Below, one piece after another: positions 9,470 to 18,410 of a DNA stretch of 59,568 bases (position 1 is the stretch's first letter; each line of letters begins with the position of its first letter). The notes under the pieces were generated by a model. The model was given only the letters and a program-made list of their open reading frames with translations, was not told the DNA's origin and ran no database searches. Position numbers and translations under genes: made by a program. This DNA comes from Flavicella sp042091695 (lineage in GTDB: Bacteria; Bacteroidota; Bacteroidia; Flavobacteriales; Flavobacteriaceae): contig JBELHA010000010.1 of assembly GCA_042091695.1 (NCBI GenBank), positions 1 to 59,568 of the forward strand, written 5' to 3'.

Positions 9470-9569
9470 NNNNNNNNNNNNNNNNNNNNNNNNNNNNNNN
9501 NNNNNNNNNNNNNNNNNNNNNNNNNNNNNNNNNNNNNNNNNNNNNNNNNNNNNNNNNNNNNNNNNNNNN
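9470..9569. other. Assembly gap (100 Ns)
   Basis: Exactly 100 Ns, the conventional filler for a gap of unknown size. The right flank (9570-9590) is a short near-repeat in which TCAAAGTC occurs twice, so a tandem repeat may have broken the assembly. Nothing can be said of the missing sequence. prfB ends at 9601, so about 30 nt of visible sequence lies between the gap and prfB. Confidence 0.98.
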
Positions 9570-9600
9570 TCAAAGTCAATGTCAAAGTCTAAATCATCAG

Positions 9601-10707
9601 TTACAATTGATTTTCGTCCACTGTATTAGATTTCAACATCAAGAAAGATTTTAGGAAGCCATCAATTTCACCGTTCATTACAGCATCTACATTTCCAGTT
9701 TCGTGAGCTGTCCTAACGTCTTTTACCAATTTATAAGGATGCATGACGTAATTTCGTATTTGAGAACCAAATTCGATTTTCATTTTACCCGCTTCAATTT
9801 CGTTTCTTTTTTCCATTTTCTTTTGCAATTCAATTTCATACAATTGAGATTTCAAAAGCTGCATGGCCTTGGTTTTATTGTCGAGTTGTGAGCGTGTTTC
9901 TGAATTTTCAATCATGATTCCAGAAGGTTTGTGTCGCAAACGCACTGCTGTTTCTACCTTGTTTACATTTTGACCACCTGCTCCTGAAGCACGCATGGTT
10001 TCCCAAGAGATGTCTCCCGCATTGATTTCAATTTCTATAGAATCGTCTACCATTGGATACACATAAACTGAAGCGAATGAGGTATGTCGTTTGGCATTGC
10101 TATCAAAAGGGGAGATACGTACCAAGCGGTGTACGCCATTTTCTCCTTTTAAATAGCCAAATGAATAATCGCCTTCAATTTCTAAGGTGACTGTTTTTAT
10201 TCCAGTGACATCTCCTGCTTGAAAGTTGAGTTCTTTTACCTTATAGCCTTTGCTTTCTGCCCACATCAAGTACATACGCATCAACATATTGGCCCAATCA
10301 CAACTTTCAGTACCTCCGGCTCCGGCAGTAATTTGCAGTACACCACTGAGGTTGTCTCCTTCGTCAGAAAGCATGTTTTTAAATTCTATGGCATCGATTG
10401 CTTCTAGTAGGTTCGCTTCAAGTGTATTGACCTCTTCTTCTGAAGCTTCTCCTTCTTTGAAAAAATCCAGCAATACAGACAGGTCGTCAAGAGAAGTAGT
10501 GATATATATAAAATCTTCCACCCACTGTTTTAGATTACGAAGGTTTTTAAGCAGTAATTCCGCCTTTTTAGGATCGTTCCAAAAATCGGGATTGGCACTT
10601 TTTTCTTCTTCGTTTTTGATGAGAATTTGTTTTTTATCTATTTCTAGATAATTTTTCAAACGGGTAACTCTTTCTGCAATTTTTTGAAGCTGTTCGTGTG
10701 TAATCAT
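9601..10707 (-). CDS. prfB: Peptide chain release factor 2
   Basis: RF2 recognises UGA and UAA stop codons and triggers peptidyl-tRNA hydrolysis. The preferred start is MITHEQLQKIAERV at 10707, giving 368 residues; the 15-residue upstream extension does not resemble RF2. The stop-codon-reading tripeptide SPF is in VRISPFDSN, and the catalytic GGQ is in GAGGQNVNK. The region around residues 15-30, where many bacteria have the in-frame UGA and programmed +1 frameshift, reads straight through (RLKNYLEIDKK). This copy is therefore not autoregulated by frameshifting. Confidence 0.97.
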   Translation of the reverse strand: MITHEQLQKIAERVTRLKNYLEIDKKQILIKNEEEKSANPDFWNDPKKAELLLKNLRNLKQWVEDFIYITTSLDDLSVLLDFFKEGEASEEEVNTLEANLLEAIDAIEFKNMLSDEGDNLSGVLQITAGAGGTESCDWANMLMRMYLMWAESKGYKVKELNFQAGDVTGIKTVTLEIEGDYSFGYLKGENGVHRLVRISPFDSNAKRHTSFASVYVYPMVDDSIEIEINAGDISWETMRASGAGGQNVNKVETAVRLRHKPSGIMIENSETRSQLDNKTKAMQLLKSQLYEIELQKKMEKRNEIEAGKMKIEFGSQIRNYVMHPYKLVKDVRTAHETGNVDAVMNGEIDGFLKSFLMLKSNTVDENQL

Positions 10708-10856
10708 ATTACAAAAATAAACAATTCTACGACGTAGGCTCATGAAAAGCACACTTTTGATGGCTTAGAAATTTATTCAGATGACCGTGTTTTTCTATTG
10801 CATTCACTAGTGAAAACAGTTTATTATTTTATAACTTCGTATAAAATAGAAAGATT

Positions 10857-11393
10857 ATGGCAATAGCGCTAGCAACATTAGGAAATGGTTGTTTTTGGTG
10901 TACAGAAGCAATATTTAAGCATTTGGAAGGAGTCGTTGAAGTACGCCCAGGTTTCAGTGGGGGAGCTATCAAAAACCCTGCGTATAGAGAAGTGATAACA
11001 GGACGTACAGGACATGCAGAAGTATTGCATATTACTTATGATACCGAGCGTGTATCTTTTGACAAGCTATTGGAAGTGTTTTTTGCGACGCATGATCCTA
11101 CTACATTGAACCGTCAGGGGAATGATGTAGGGACTCAATACCGATCTGCTATTTTTTTCCATGATAGTACTCAAGAAGAAATTGCTACAAAAACTAAGCA
11201 AGCATTAGAAACGGCGGCCGTATATAGGGATAATATTGTAACTGAAATAACTGCTTTTGAGGCTTTTTATCCTGCAGAAGATTATCACAATGATTATTTT
11301 GAGGGACATTCAGAAGAACCTTATTGTAATTTGGTAATTCAGCCTAAAGTGAAAAAGTTTTTACAGCATTTTGAAGCAGATTTGAAAAAATAA
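10857..11393 (+). CDS. msrA: Peptide methionine sulfoxide reductase MsrA
   Basis: MsrA reduces methionine-S-sulfoxide in oxidised proteins. The 178-residue product has the catalytic motif GNGCFWC with nucleophile Cys12, then GFSGG, the HAEVLHITYD segment, HDPTTLNRQGNDVGTQYRS, and the C-terminal YHNDYFEGHSEEPYC that places a possible resolving Cys. It lacks a signal peptide, so it should act in the cytoplasm. No MsrB domain is fused to it. It is a monocistronic gene ending at a strong bidirectional terminator. Confidence 0.96.
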   Translation: MAIALATLGNGCFWCTEAIFKHLEGVVEVRPGFSGGAIKNPAYREVITGRTGHAEVLHITYDTERVSFDKLLEVFFATHDPTTLNRQGNDVGTQYRSAIFFHDSTQEEIATKTKQALETAAVYRDNIVTEITAFEAFYPAEDYHNDYFEGHSEEPYCNLVIQPKVKKFLQHFEADLKK

Positions 11394-11472
11394 AGCAACA
11401 ATGTTTAAATTCACAAGCTACAAGCAAGATTAAAGTGCTTGTAGTGAACTTGTAAGTATTTGTAAAAAATAG

Positions 11473-11504
11473 ACAAGCCCAACTTTGTATAAAGTTGGGC
11501 TTGT
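11473..11504. terminator. Strong bidirectional terminator
   Basis: A 14-bp perfect stem, ACAAGCCCAACTTT with its complement, around the loop GTAT. It lies between the convergent msrA gene and the macroglobulin/TonB-plug gene. Confidence 0.9.
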
Positions 11505-11530
11505 TGTTTATTGGTGTTTTTAGATTGTTT

Positions 11531-14008
11531 TTATTCTACTGTAAAAGTAGACCATCCGTGAATTGGGGTACCATTGTCAGAGATTCCTTCAATTTCAATG
11601 ATATAATCTCCTTTACTATCACTTGTAAAAAATGAAACTGGAGTAGGGGCAGTAGCTCTAGATCTGAGGCTAGGTTCCCAATGCAGTGTCGTTCTAATGT
11701 CAGCCTTCATCATTTCTTCAAAACCTTCTAGATGGTCAGGAGCATAGAATTCACGTGCGGTATAAAAACCACTGCCTTTAAAGTCTATAATTCCCGGTTT
11801 ACGTTTGATGTATTTGGCAGCAGCATCTAAATTTCCAGTATTAGAATACAAGGCTACCACACCGTTGCCACCATTTGCAAACATAATCGCCTCTGGTCCT
11901 TTGAGTATGTCTATAAAAGAAATCTCACTTCCAGAGACATCCTCTAAAAACTCAGCTTCTATTTGCATACCGTCTAAATAAAATACAGCAGGACCACCTC
12001 CTCTCATGGTTACCTCAGTTCCGTTGACAAAAATACCATTCATACGACGTAATAAATCAAATAAATTTTGAGAATTGGCACCATTCACATCTTCCATTAC
12101 CATTCTTCCTGATGGTTCTCCATAACCCGTAGTTTCAAACATGGCTTGGTCTCTTGCTGAAAGTTGCGCTTCTTTTTCTGCTTTTATAGTCACCTCGTCC
12201 AACATACGGCGTTCTGTTTCGTATTGCTGGTTTACTTCTTCTATATATTGATTGATTTTCAAGAAGTTTTTCGAGAAATCCACAGAGGAAGTTACTTGCG
12301 TTCTTTTGGTAACTTTTGGACTAGCAGCAGGCGGGTCTACGAGGATAAGTAAATTTCGATCTCTACTACGAGTTGAGTTAAAGTCTGTTTTCCGCGCTTC
12401 CAAGAGGATTGGAATACTGTCGAAAAACACAAAAGGACCGTATGAAAAATTACCATTTACTGTCGATGTAATGGTGTCTTGGTAAACGCTACTTCCCAAA
12501 ATACTCAAACGTGTAGCAGCCGGCATATAATCGTAAGGTTTTTTAAGATTTTTTGTTCTCCCACTAATAAATATTCCTTTTTCAATTGGGAATTCTTTTT
12601 CAGTGTTTTCGGAGTCTAACAAACTTGTCCATGTAAAGCGTCTCCAGCCATTGGTCATCATGATCAAATCCAACAAATACCTTTGTTTTATATCATTTTC
12701 TTTGGTGAAGAAATAACCAGGATCTTCGACTTCTCCTCTGAGGTCTGAATTTAACAAGAGCCAGGTTTTTATGTTTTTCGAAGTTGTTTTATAAGGAACT
12801 GCTGTCATATCACGAACTGCCATTGACAGACTACCTGTCACCAAAGTACCGAGTTTATTTTTGACAGAGATATCAAAATCTGCTTTTTGCCTTGTCGTTA
12901 AAGAAGGGCTTTTCTTTTGGATATCTAACTTGAGATAGTTATTGGGGTTGTCGACATAGATAAGTCGCTCACAAACAGGGTTCCCATCCTGATTGAATAG
13001 TGTCAGATGACACACCCCATCTTGCAATTCAGTGGTGGCTATTTTAACTGTGTATTTATTCGTGTTTTTAGTTTCAGATTTTTCAAAGAGTAATTTTCCT
13101 CTTTGATGCCCAACTAAAAAGGTGCCTAACAGGCCTTTTTCAGTATTACTACTTACATTGATTACAATGTGGCTTCCATTGTTAGAGGCTTGTAAATTAA
13201 AACCTTTATCAATTGCTTTTGGAAGGTTGTACAATTCCTCAGCACCATTTATGTCCATGATGACATAATAATCTTTTTCTCTTTTAGGCACAAAGTTGAA
13301 CAAGCCCATTCCAAAGGGAAGGGTTTTAAAGGTGAAAAGCTCTTTTCCTCCAGATTCATACAAGGTTCCAGACAAGCGTTCGTCATAATAACGTTTGTCA
13401 TGAATCTTTAAAGCGACTATGTTTTTTAACCCATTGACCAAAGTTCCCCCTTCAGGATAAAATTTGATAGCAGGGTGTAAGTTAAAATCAGCACCTGTAG
13501 GTACGTTTTCAGAGGTGTTTTCTGTATCTACTTCAGACGTAGTAGTTTGAAGACTGTCTTTTTTTGCTGTAGCTAAAATGCTTATTTCTTTTTGAAAGAA
13601 TAGTGATGCATCTTCATTTCGCATGGCATTGGTATAGGCACGCAGTAAGTATTCTCCTTGTTTCCAGTTTTTAGCTATTTTGAAATCACCCGCTGCACTC
13701 ATGTGATGGGTATACAATTTCTTTTTAGAGACAATACTGTCATTTCCGTCAATCAGTTCTACATATAAAATTTTACTTTTTGTGGATGCTGAATGGTTGA
13801 CTCCATTTACGAGGTAACTTGTAAACCAAATATCTTCATCAAGAGAGTAGTAGGGTTTGTCAGTTTGTATATAGATTTTTTCAGGAAAATCTTCAGATTC
13901 GTAGGCTACTAATTTTTGTCTAATTTTTGTAATAAGATCTCCTTCAACCATAAGGGTAAAAGAAAGGGTAGTTACAATTAAGAATAGAAGGACTAAGCTT
14001 CGTTTCAT
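11531..14008 (-). CDS. Macroglobulin-like protein with TonB-receptor plug domain
   Basis: An 825-residue exported protein. An N-terminal hydrophobic segment (residues about 1-24) is a signal peptide. It is followed by an alpha-2-macroglobulin MG2-like domain (FPEKIYIQTDKPYYSLDEDIW), long beta-rich extracellular-type sequence, and near residues 630-720 a TonB-dependent-receptor plug domain (LLRRMNGIFVNG, GGPAVFYLDGMQI, IDILKGPEAIMF). There is no beta-barrel after the plug, so it is not itself a transporter. Proteins of this architecture are common in Bacteroidota and their role is not established. It is monocistronic. Confidence 0.82.
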   Translation of the reverse strand: MKRSLVLLFLIVTTLSFTLMVEGDLITKIRQKLVAYESEDFPEKIYIQTDKPYYSLDEDIWFTSYLVNGVNHSASTKSKILYVELIDGNDSIVSKKKLYTHHMSAAGDFKIAKNWKQGEYLLRAYTNAMRNEDASLFFQKEISILATAKKDSLQTTTSEVDTENTSENVPTGADFNLHPAIKFYPEGGTLVNGLKNIVALKIHDKRYYDERLSGTLYESGGKELFTFKTLPFGMGLFNFVPKREKDYYVIMDINGAEELYNLPKAIDKGFNLQASNNGSHIVINVSSNTEKGLLGTFLVGHQRGKLLFEKSETKNTNKYTVKIATTELQDGVCHLTLFNQDGNPVCERLIYVDNPNNYLKLDIQKKSPSLTTRQKADFDISVKNKLGTLVTGSLSMAVRDMTAVPYKTTSKNIKTWLLLNSDLRGEVEDPGYFFTKENDIKQRYLLDLIMMTNGWRRFTWTSLLDSENTEKEFPIEKGIFISGRTKNLKKPYDYMPAATRLSILGSSVYQDTITSTVNGNFSYGPFVFFDSIPILLEARKTDFNSTRSRDRNLLILVDPPAASPKVTKRTQVTSSVDFSKNFLKINQYIEEVNQQYETERRMLDEVTIKAEKEAQLSARDQAMFETTGYGEPSGRMVMEDVNGANSQNLFDLLRRMNGIFVNGTEVTMRGGGPAVFYLDGMQIEAEFLEDVSGSEISFIDILKGPEAIMFANGGNGVVALYSNTGNLDAAAKYIKRKPGIIDFKGSGFYTAREFYAPDHLEGFEEMMKADIRTTLHWEPSLRSRATAPTPVSFFTSDSKGDYIIEIEGISDNGTPIHGWSTFTVE

Positions 14009-14105
14009 GAGGGTTTGGTTTTGGTTATTTTTCGTAAATATACATTATTGTTTGTTTAGACAGTATAAATAGTATAAGGTTTAACGGATTTTGAAAAAAT
14101 GTAAA

Positions 14106-14137
14106 AAAAAACGATTGCCATTTGACAATCGTTTTTT
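14106..14137. terminator. Terminator downstream of lpd
   Basis: AAAAAACGATTG and its complement flank an 8-nt loop. On the minus strand the stem is followed by a run of Ts, fitting termination of lpd. Confidence 0.75.
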
Positions 14138-14161
14138 AAGTATAGCTAAGCTATGCTAGAT

Positions 14162-15550
14162 TTATAGGTGAATTACTTCATCGTAAGCATCTGCAACAGC
14201 TTCCATAACCGCCTCACTCATAGTAGGGTGCGGGTGGATTGTTTTCAATACTTCATGTCCCGTAGTTTCTAATTTACGACCCAATACTGCTTCTGCAATC
14301 ATGTCAGTAACTCCAGCACCAATCATGTGGCATCCAAGCCATTCTCCGTATTTAGCGTCGAAGATTACTTTTACAAATCCGTCTTTAGTTCCAGCAGCAC
14401 TTGCTTTCCCTGATGCAGAGAATGGGAATTTACCCACTTTGATTTCGTAACCTGCTTCTTTTGCTTTTGCTTCTGTCATACCGACAGATGCTATTTCAGG
14501 AGTTGCATACGTACAACCAGGAACGTTTCCGTAATCGATTGCTTCAGTGTGCAGTCCTGCAATTTTTTCAATACAGGTAATTCCTTCTGCAGAGGCAACG
14601 TGTGCCAACGCTTGTCCAGGTACTACATCTCCAATAGCGTAGTAACCAGGAATATTTGTTTGGTAGAAATCATTTACCATGATTTTATCTCTATCTACAA
14701 CGATTCCAACCTCTTCCAATCCAAGGTTTTCGATGTTAGATTTGATACCAACAGCAGACAATACTACATCTGCTTCTAGCTTTTCTTCTCCTTTCTTCGT
14801 CTTTACAGTTGCAACTACTCCTTCTCCTGAAGTATCTACAGACTCTACAGATGAATTTGTCATTACTTTGATTCCTGATTTTTTTAACGATTTTTCAAAT
14901 TGTTTTGAAACATCGATATCTTCAACAGGAACAATATTCGGCATGAATTCTACGATCGTTACATCCGTACCCATAGTGTTGTAAAAATGTGCAAATTCAA
15001 CACCTATGGCACCAGAACCTACAACGATCATTTTCTTTGGTTGTTTCGGCAAGGTCATTGCTTTACGGTAACCAATTACCTTTTCACCATCTTGTGGTAA
15101 GTTTGGCAATTCACGAGAACGCGCACCAGTTGCGATGATCAAGTGGTCAGCACTGTATTCAGTAACAGTACCATCAGCAGCAGTTACGTCTACCTTTTTA
15201 CCCGCTTTAATTTTTCCAAAACCATCGATGACATCAATTTTATTCTTTTTCATCAAAAAAGAAATCCCTTTGCTCATCCCTTCAGCAACACCACGACTTC
15301 TTTTGACAACTGCTTCAAAATCTTTATCGATAGCTTCTGCTTTCAATCCATATTCATCTACGTGTTTCAAGTAGTCATAAACTTGTGCACTTTTTAAAAG
15401 GGCTTTTGTAGGAATACATCCCCAATTCAAGCAGATACCACCCAAGCTTTCTTTTTCAATTACTGCGGTTTTAAAACCTAATTGAGAAGCTCTAATAGCA
15501 GTTACATAACCACCAGGTCCACTTCCAATTACTATAACATCGTATTTCAT
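14162..15550 (-). CDS. lpdA: Dihydrolipoyl dehydrogenase (E3)
   Basis: E3 reoxidises the dihydrolipoyl groups of 2-oxoacid dehydrogenase complexes and of the glycine cleavage system, transferring electrons through FAD to NAD+. The 462-residue protein has the FAD-binding GSGPGG at residues 9-14, the redox disulfide in GGICLNWGCIPTK (Cys40 and Cys45), the NAD-binding VVGSGAIGVEF, and the C-terminal interface motif HPHPTMSEAVMEAV with the catalytic His-Glu pair. It is encoded alone here, away from E1 and E2 genes, which suggests a shared E3. Confidence 0.97.
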   Translation of the reverse strand: MKYDVIVIGSGPGGYVTAIRASQLGFKTAVIEKESLGGICLNWGCIPTKALLKSAQVYDYLKHVDEYGLKAEAIDKDFEAVVKRSRGVAEGMSKGISFLMKKNKIDVIDGFGKIKAGKKVDVTAADGTVTEYSADHLIIATGARSRELPNLPQDGEKVIGYRKAMTLPKQPKKMIVVGSGAIGVEFAHFYNTMGTDVTIVEFMPNIVPVEDIDVSKQFEKSLKKSGIKVMTNSSVESVDTSGEGVVATVKTKKGEEKLEADVVLSAVGIKSNIENLGLEEVGIVVDRDKIMVNDFYQTNIPGYYAIGDVVPGQALAHVASAEGITCIEKIAGLHTEAIDYGNVPGCTYATPEIASVGMTEAKAKEAGYEIKVGKFPFSASGKASAAGTKDGFVKVIFDAKYGEWLGCHMIGAGVTDMIAEAVLGRKLETTGHEVLKTIHPHPTMSEAVMEAVADAYDEVIHL

Positions 15551-15683
15551 TGTGTAAATTTTTATTTTTTCTAAAACAATGCTGCAAATTTAAGAAAACT
15601 ATGTTTATTTTTCCCTGCGATTGCTTTATTTTTAATTCTTTAATTTCTTGCGTTTATTATTGTTTTTTTCGCACTTATACGAC

Positions 15684-17459
15684 CTACATTCTCTCAGGAA
15701 CAGCGATTCCGAGTAAGTCAAATCCTGATTTGATAATTTGCCCTACTTTGTCAGACAACTGAGTTCTGAATATTTTCAATTGTTCGTCCTCGCAACCTAG
15801 TATGTAAGAGCTTTGGTAAAAAGAATTGTATTCTTTTACAAGTTCATAAGTGTAGTTAGCAATCAACGCTGGGCTTTGGTTTTTTGCCGCAAGCTGAAGG
15901 GTTTCTGGAAAGAGTTGGATTTGTTTGATAACAGCTCTTTCTTTAGGGCTGATTGCGATCTGATTTCCACCTGCACTATAATCGAAGTCTGCCTTTCGTA
16001 AGATAGACTGAATTCTAGCATAGGTATATTGAATAAAAGGTCCTGTATTTCCGTTAAAGTCAATAGATTCTTTAGGATCAAATAAAATTCTTTTCTTTGG
16101 ATCTACTTTTAGAATGTAATATTTCAACGCTCCCATCCCAATAGTAGTATACAACGCTTCCTTTTCAGCATCAGAATATCCGTCTAATTTCCCTAATTCC
16201 TGAGAGATTTCTTTGGCAGTTGTTGTCATTTCTGACATCAATTCATCGGCATCTACTACAGTTCCTTCACGAGACTTCATTTTTCCCGACGGTAGGTCTA
16301 CCATTCCATAAGATAAGTGATACATGTTTGCAGCCCATTCGTAACCTAGTTTCTTAAGGATTAAGAACAGTACTTTAAAGTGGTAATCTTGCTCGTTTCC
16401 TACGGTATAGGTCAATGAGTCTATATCAAAATCTTGAAATCTCTCGATCGCAGTTCCAATATCTTGAGTGATATACACTGAAGTTCCGTCTGATCTCAAT
16501 ACAATTTTTTCATCCAGCCCTTCGTCTGTAAGATCGATCCAGACCGAACCGTCTTCTTTTTTAAAGAATACTCCTTTTTCAAGTCCAGTGGCAACGACAT
16601 CTTTTCCTAATAAATAGGTGTTACTCTCGAAATAGTTTTTATCAAAATCAACGCCCATCGCTTTGTAGGTGGCTTCAAAACCATCGTATACCCATTGGTT
16701 CATTTTTTCCCATAGCGCAACGACCTCTTTGTCTCCCGCTTCCCATTGCTGCAACATATGTTGTGCTTCCAATAGTATTGGCGCTTGTTTTTTTGCTTCT
16801 TCTTCTGTTTTTCCCTCAGCAATCAAAGCCTGTATTTCTTCTTTATAAGCTTTGTCAAAGGCAACGTAATAATTACCTACAAGTTTATCACCCTTTAGCC
16901 CAGTACTTTCTGGTGTTTCACCTGCTCCAAATTTTTGCCAGGCCAACATACTTTTACAAATATGAATCCCTCGGTCGTTGATGATTTGAGTTTTGAACAC
17001 CTTTTTACCTGCTCCTGCAATAATTTTAGATACAGAGAATCCTAAAAGGTTGTTTCTTACATGTCCTAGATGCAGGGGTTTGTTGGTGTTTGGTGATGAA
17101 TATTCAACCATGACAGCTTTTTCTCCTGCAACAGGAGCTTTCAATCCATAGTTTTCAATAGGGTAGATGCTATCAAATGTATCTGTAAAGTATTTCTCTG
17201 CTATTACAAGGTTTAGAAATCCTTTTACAACATTGAAATCTTCAACGTGTGCAACATTCTCTTTTAGGTATTCTCCAATTTGAGTTCCAATGGCAACAGG
17301 ATTTCCACGTACTATTTTTAAAAGGGCAAATACTACAATAGTAATGTCTCCTTCAAAGTCTTTTTTGGTAGCTTGAAATTCAACAGTGGTAATATCTTTT
17401 TCAAAGATAGATGTAACAGCTTGTTTCACTGCTGCAGTAAGTATGTTCTGAATATTCAT
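15684..17459 (-). CDS. argS: Arginyl-tRNA synthetase
   Basis: This enzyme charges tRNA-Arg with arginine. I place the start at 17459 (MNIQNILTAAVKQAV), giving 591 residues; the longer frame adds 11 residues with no family match. The class I HIGH signature is PLHLGHVRNN. The KMSKS equivalent is GKMKSREGTVV, the usual degenerate form in ArgRS. The C-terminal anticodon-binding DALR domain ends with the family-typical LLGIAVPERM. The frame is intact. Confidence 0.97.
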   Translation of the reverse strand: MNIQNILTAAVKQAVTSIFEKDITTVEFQATKKDFEGDITIVVFALLKIVRGNPVAIGTQIGEYLKENVAHVEDFNVVKGFLNLVIAEKYFTDTFDSIYPIENYGLKAPVAGEKAVMVEYSSPNTNKPLHLGHVRNNLLGFSVSKIIAGAGKKVFKTQIINDRGIHICKSMLAWQKFGAGETPESTGLKGDKLVGNYYVAFDKAYKEEIQALIAEGKTEEEAKKQAPILLEAQHMLQQWEAGDKEVVALWEKMNQWVYDGFEATYKAMGVDFDKNYFESNTYLLGKDVVATGLEKGVFFKKEDGSVWIDLTDEGLDEKIVLRSDGTSVYITQDIGTAIERFQDFDIDSLTYTVGNEQDYHFKVLFLILKKLGYEWAANMYHLSYGMVDLPSGKMKSREGTVVDADELMSEMTTTAKEISQELGKLDGYSDAEKEALYTTIGMGALKYYILKVDPKKRILFDPKESIDFNGNTGPFIQYTYARIQSILRKADFDYSAGGNQIAISPKERAVIKQIQLFPETLQLAAKNQSPALIANYTYELVKEYNSFYQSSYILGCEDEQLKIFRTQLSDKVGQIIKSGFDLLGIAVPERM

Positions 17460-17566
17460 GAATTGTTCAAATTTAAGTGGCAAATTTAGCAATAAATAGG
17501 AGGGTGTACAATACTTGCTTTAAAAACAACTAGATATTTTTTTCTCCCTAATGAATGTTTGCTGTT

Positions 17567-18385
17567 TTATAGTTTTTCACCACAAATACGACAGTAGTCC
17601 GCGTCGTCTTGATGTGCATCACTGCTGCAGTTTGAGCAAGATTGGGTATTTGTAGGAGTTGCTTTAAAAACTGCGGTATACTCAGCAGAGACTATGCCTG
17701 TGGGAACTGCTATGATTCCATACCCCAAAATCATGACAATGGAAGCGATAAATTGCCCCAAGGGTGTGACTGGACTGATGTCTCCGTATCCAACGGTTGT
17801 AAGGGTAACAATGGTCCAATAAATACTTTTTGGAATACTGGTAAATCCTTGGTTTGTTTCCCCTTCTATAAGGTACATAACAGTTCCTAAAATAAATGAA
17901 ACCACCAATACGACAAACAAGAATACTGCAATTTTAGCTTTGCTATTTTGCAATGATTTTTTGAGCTTTTCTGCCTCTCCTAGGTAACGTGTTATTTTTA
18001 ATATACTAAAAACACGTAATAGGCGCAAGGCTCTAAGTACTGTAAAACTTTGGGCTCCTCCAAAGATAAGGGCTGCGTATTTGGGCAATGTAGCTAGTAA
18101 ATCGATGATCCCGTAGTAGCTGAAAATATAGTTGCTAGGTTTCTTGATTGTGATGATTCTCAGTATATATTCTATAGTGAATAACACCGTAATTAGCCAT
18201 TGCAAGCTGTCTAAAAGTCTGTTGTATTTGGCATTTATACTCGGGACACTTTCCAAAAGTACTATCGCGATACTTATTAAAATAGTAAAGAGCAGTACTA
18301 TGTCAAATAGTTTTCCTGCCTTAGTATCTGCTTCATAAATGATTTCATGAAGTTTTAGTTTCCAAGGTTTTTGAGCAGGTGTCAT
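17567..18385 (-). CDS. Voltage-gated-type K+ channel with C-terminal zinc ribbon
   Basis: A 272-residue six-TM ion channel. S1-S4 lie in residues about 25-145, with an S4-like arginine ladder RALRLLRVFSILK. The pore helix and selectivity filter are in TLTTVGYGDISPVTPLG, TVGYGD being the potassium filter, and S6 follows (MILGYGIIAVPTGIVSAEY). After S6 the protein ends in a four-cysteine zinc ribbon, CSNCSSD and CRICGEKL (last about 25 residues), with no RCK domain. K+ transport is a family inference. The ribbon could sense metal or redox state or assist tetramer assembly. It lies 25 bp downstream of the exonuclease gene. Confidence 0.92.
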   Translation of the reverse strand: MTPAQKPWKLKLHEIIYEADTKAGKLFDIVLLFTILISIAIVLLESVPSINAKYNRLLDSLQWLITVLFTIEYILRIITIKKPSNYIFSYYGIIDLLATLPKYAALIFGGAQSFTVLRALRLLRVFSILKITRYLGEAEKLKKSLQNSKAKIAVFLFVVLVVSFILGTVMYLIEGETNQGFTSIPKSIYWTIVTLTTVGYGDISPVTPLGQFIASIVMILGYGIIAVPTGIVSAEYTAVFKATPTNTQSCSNCSSDAHQDDADYCRICGEKL

Positions 18386-18410
18386 CTTAATTGGTTTACA
18401 AGTACTGTTG

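Noticed and set aside
9274..9654. 126-residue plus-strand frame through the N run
   Set aside because: It exists only because Ns contain no stop; both sides are antisense to HAD and prfB.
10831..10843. ATAACTTCGTATA, identical to one 13-bp arm of loxP, upstream of msrA
   Set aside because: The second inverted arm and 8-bp spacer are missing and no Cre-like gene is present. A chance match near a promoter is more likely.
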